A DNA stretch of 59,404 nucleotides from an uncultured Nitrospira sp. (GTDB lineage: Bacteria > Nitrospirota > Nitrospiria > Nitrospirales > UBA8639): assembly GCA_902500695.1 (NCBI GenBank), contig CABVRQ010000017.1, positions 1 to 59,404 of the forward strand, read 5' to 3'. The position numbers and the translations under genes were made by a program. Position 1 is the first letter of the stretch; every line of letters begins with the position of its first letter. Positions 59,326-59,404 of this stretch are shown in pieces. The notes beneath the pieces were generated by a model that did no database searches, had not been told where the DNA came from, and saw only the letters and a list, made by a program, of their open reading frames with translations.

Positions 59326-59404
59326 GCGTCCTGCCTCCTCAGAATTTCTTTGATGACCATGACGAAATTTTAAGGGCCGGCAACGGGAAAGGCAAGTGAG
59401 TGGG

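Overview
The window looks like a chromosomal segment of a Nitrospira-type bacterium (phylum Nitrospirota), probably from a lineage with moderate GC content. This is an inference from the proteins. It rests on the run ilvB-ilvN-ilvC-psd-pssA-leuA-leuB-asd, on many BON-domain and small stress-type membrane proteins, and on several large hybrid sensor kinases next to an accessory stress region. No rRNA, tRNA, CRISPR array, complete insertion sequence or phage gene was recognised.

Layout. Positions 1-3500 hold the start of an MscS-like channel gene (minus strand) and then small stress or envelope genes: a proline-rich ORF, a DUF1328 protein, a BON protein and a 26-residue membrane peptide. Positions 3.7-34 kb form a dense signalling region: an orphan receiver, a 1394-residue double hybrid kinase, a six-BON protein, a STAS protein, a CheB-CheR-kinase-receiver fusion, a REC-PAS-kinase-REC hybrid with a receiver and a membrane kinase, two LuxR-type regulators, and a kinase with an ABM domain paired with a CarH-like B12 sensor. 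Inside it lies an oxidative-stress and envelope group: a DUF3309 protein, an exported catalase with a C-terminal DJ-1-like domain, a truncated cytochrome c peroxidase gene and an Fe/Mn superoxide dismutase. A secreted solitary Lon-type (S16) protease domain sits at 18.1 kb.

Positions 34.5-36.3 kb carry small PepSY, metallothionein and YtxH proteins, followed by about 800 bases without a supportable gene. Positions 37-45.5 kb are mixed housekeeping and accessory genes: an RmlD-like reductase, threonine aldolase, a ComM/YifB ATPase, a membrane protein resembling a Ser/Thr kinase whose catalytic loop is degenerate, and a BioF-like synthase. Positions 45.8-58.4 kb are a long co-directional block for branched-chain amino acids (ilvB, ilvN, ilvC, leuA, leuB), phospholipid head groups (psd, pssA), aspartate-family precursors (asd), a SpoIID-like protein and queA. 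The window closes with a SurA-N-type membrane chaperone on the minus strand.

How it may work together. Four kinases share the same HisKA_3 (NarL/DegS-type) core, and three of them end in a receiver without a DNA-binding domain. The only DNA-binding outputs in the region are the two LuxR-type regulators, so a branched relay converging on them is plausible but unproven. The most interesting candidate system is the 30.5-34.0 kb unit: a B12 sensor with the CarH photoreceptor signature but no DNA-binding domain, next to an ABM-PAS-HisKA_3 kinase and a LuxR regulator. All functional statements come from reading translated motifs; no database search was run.
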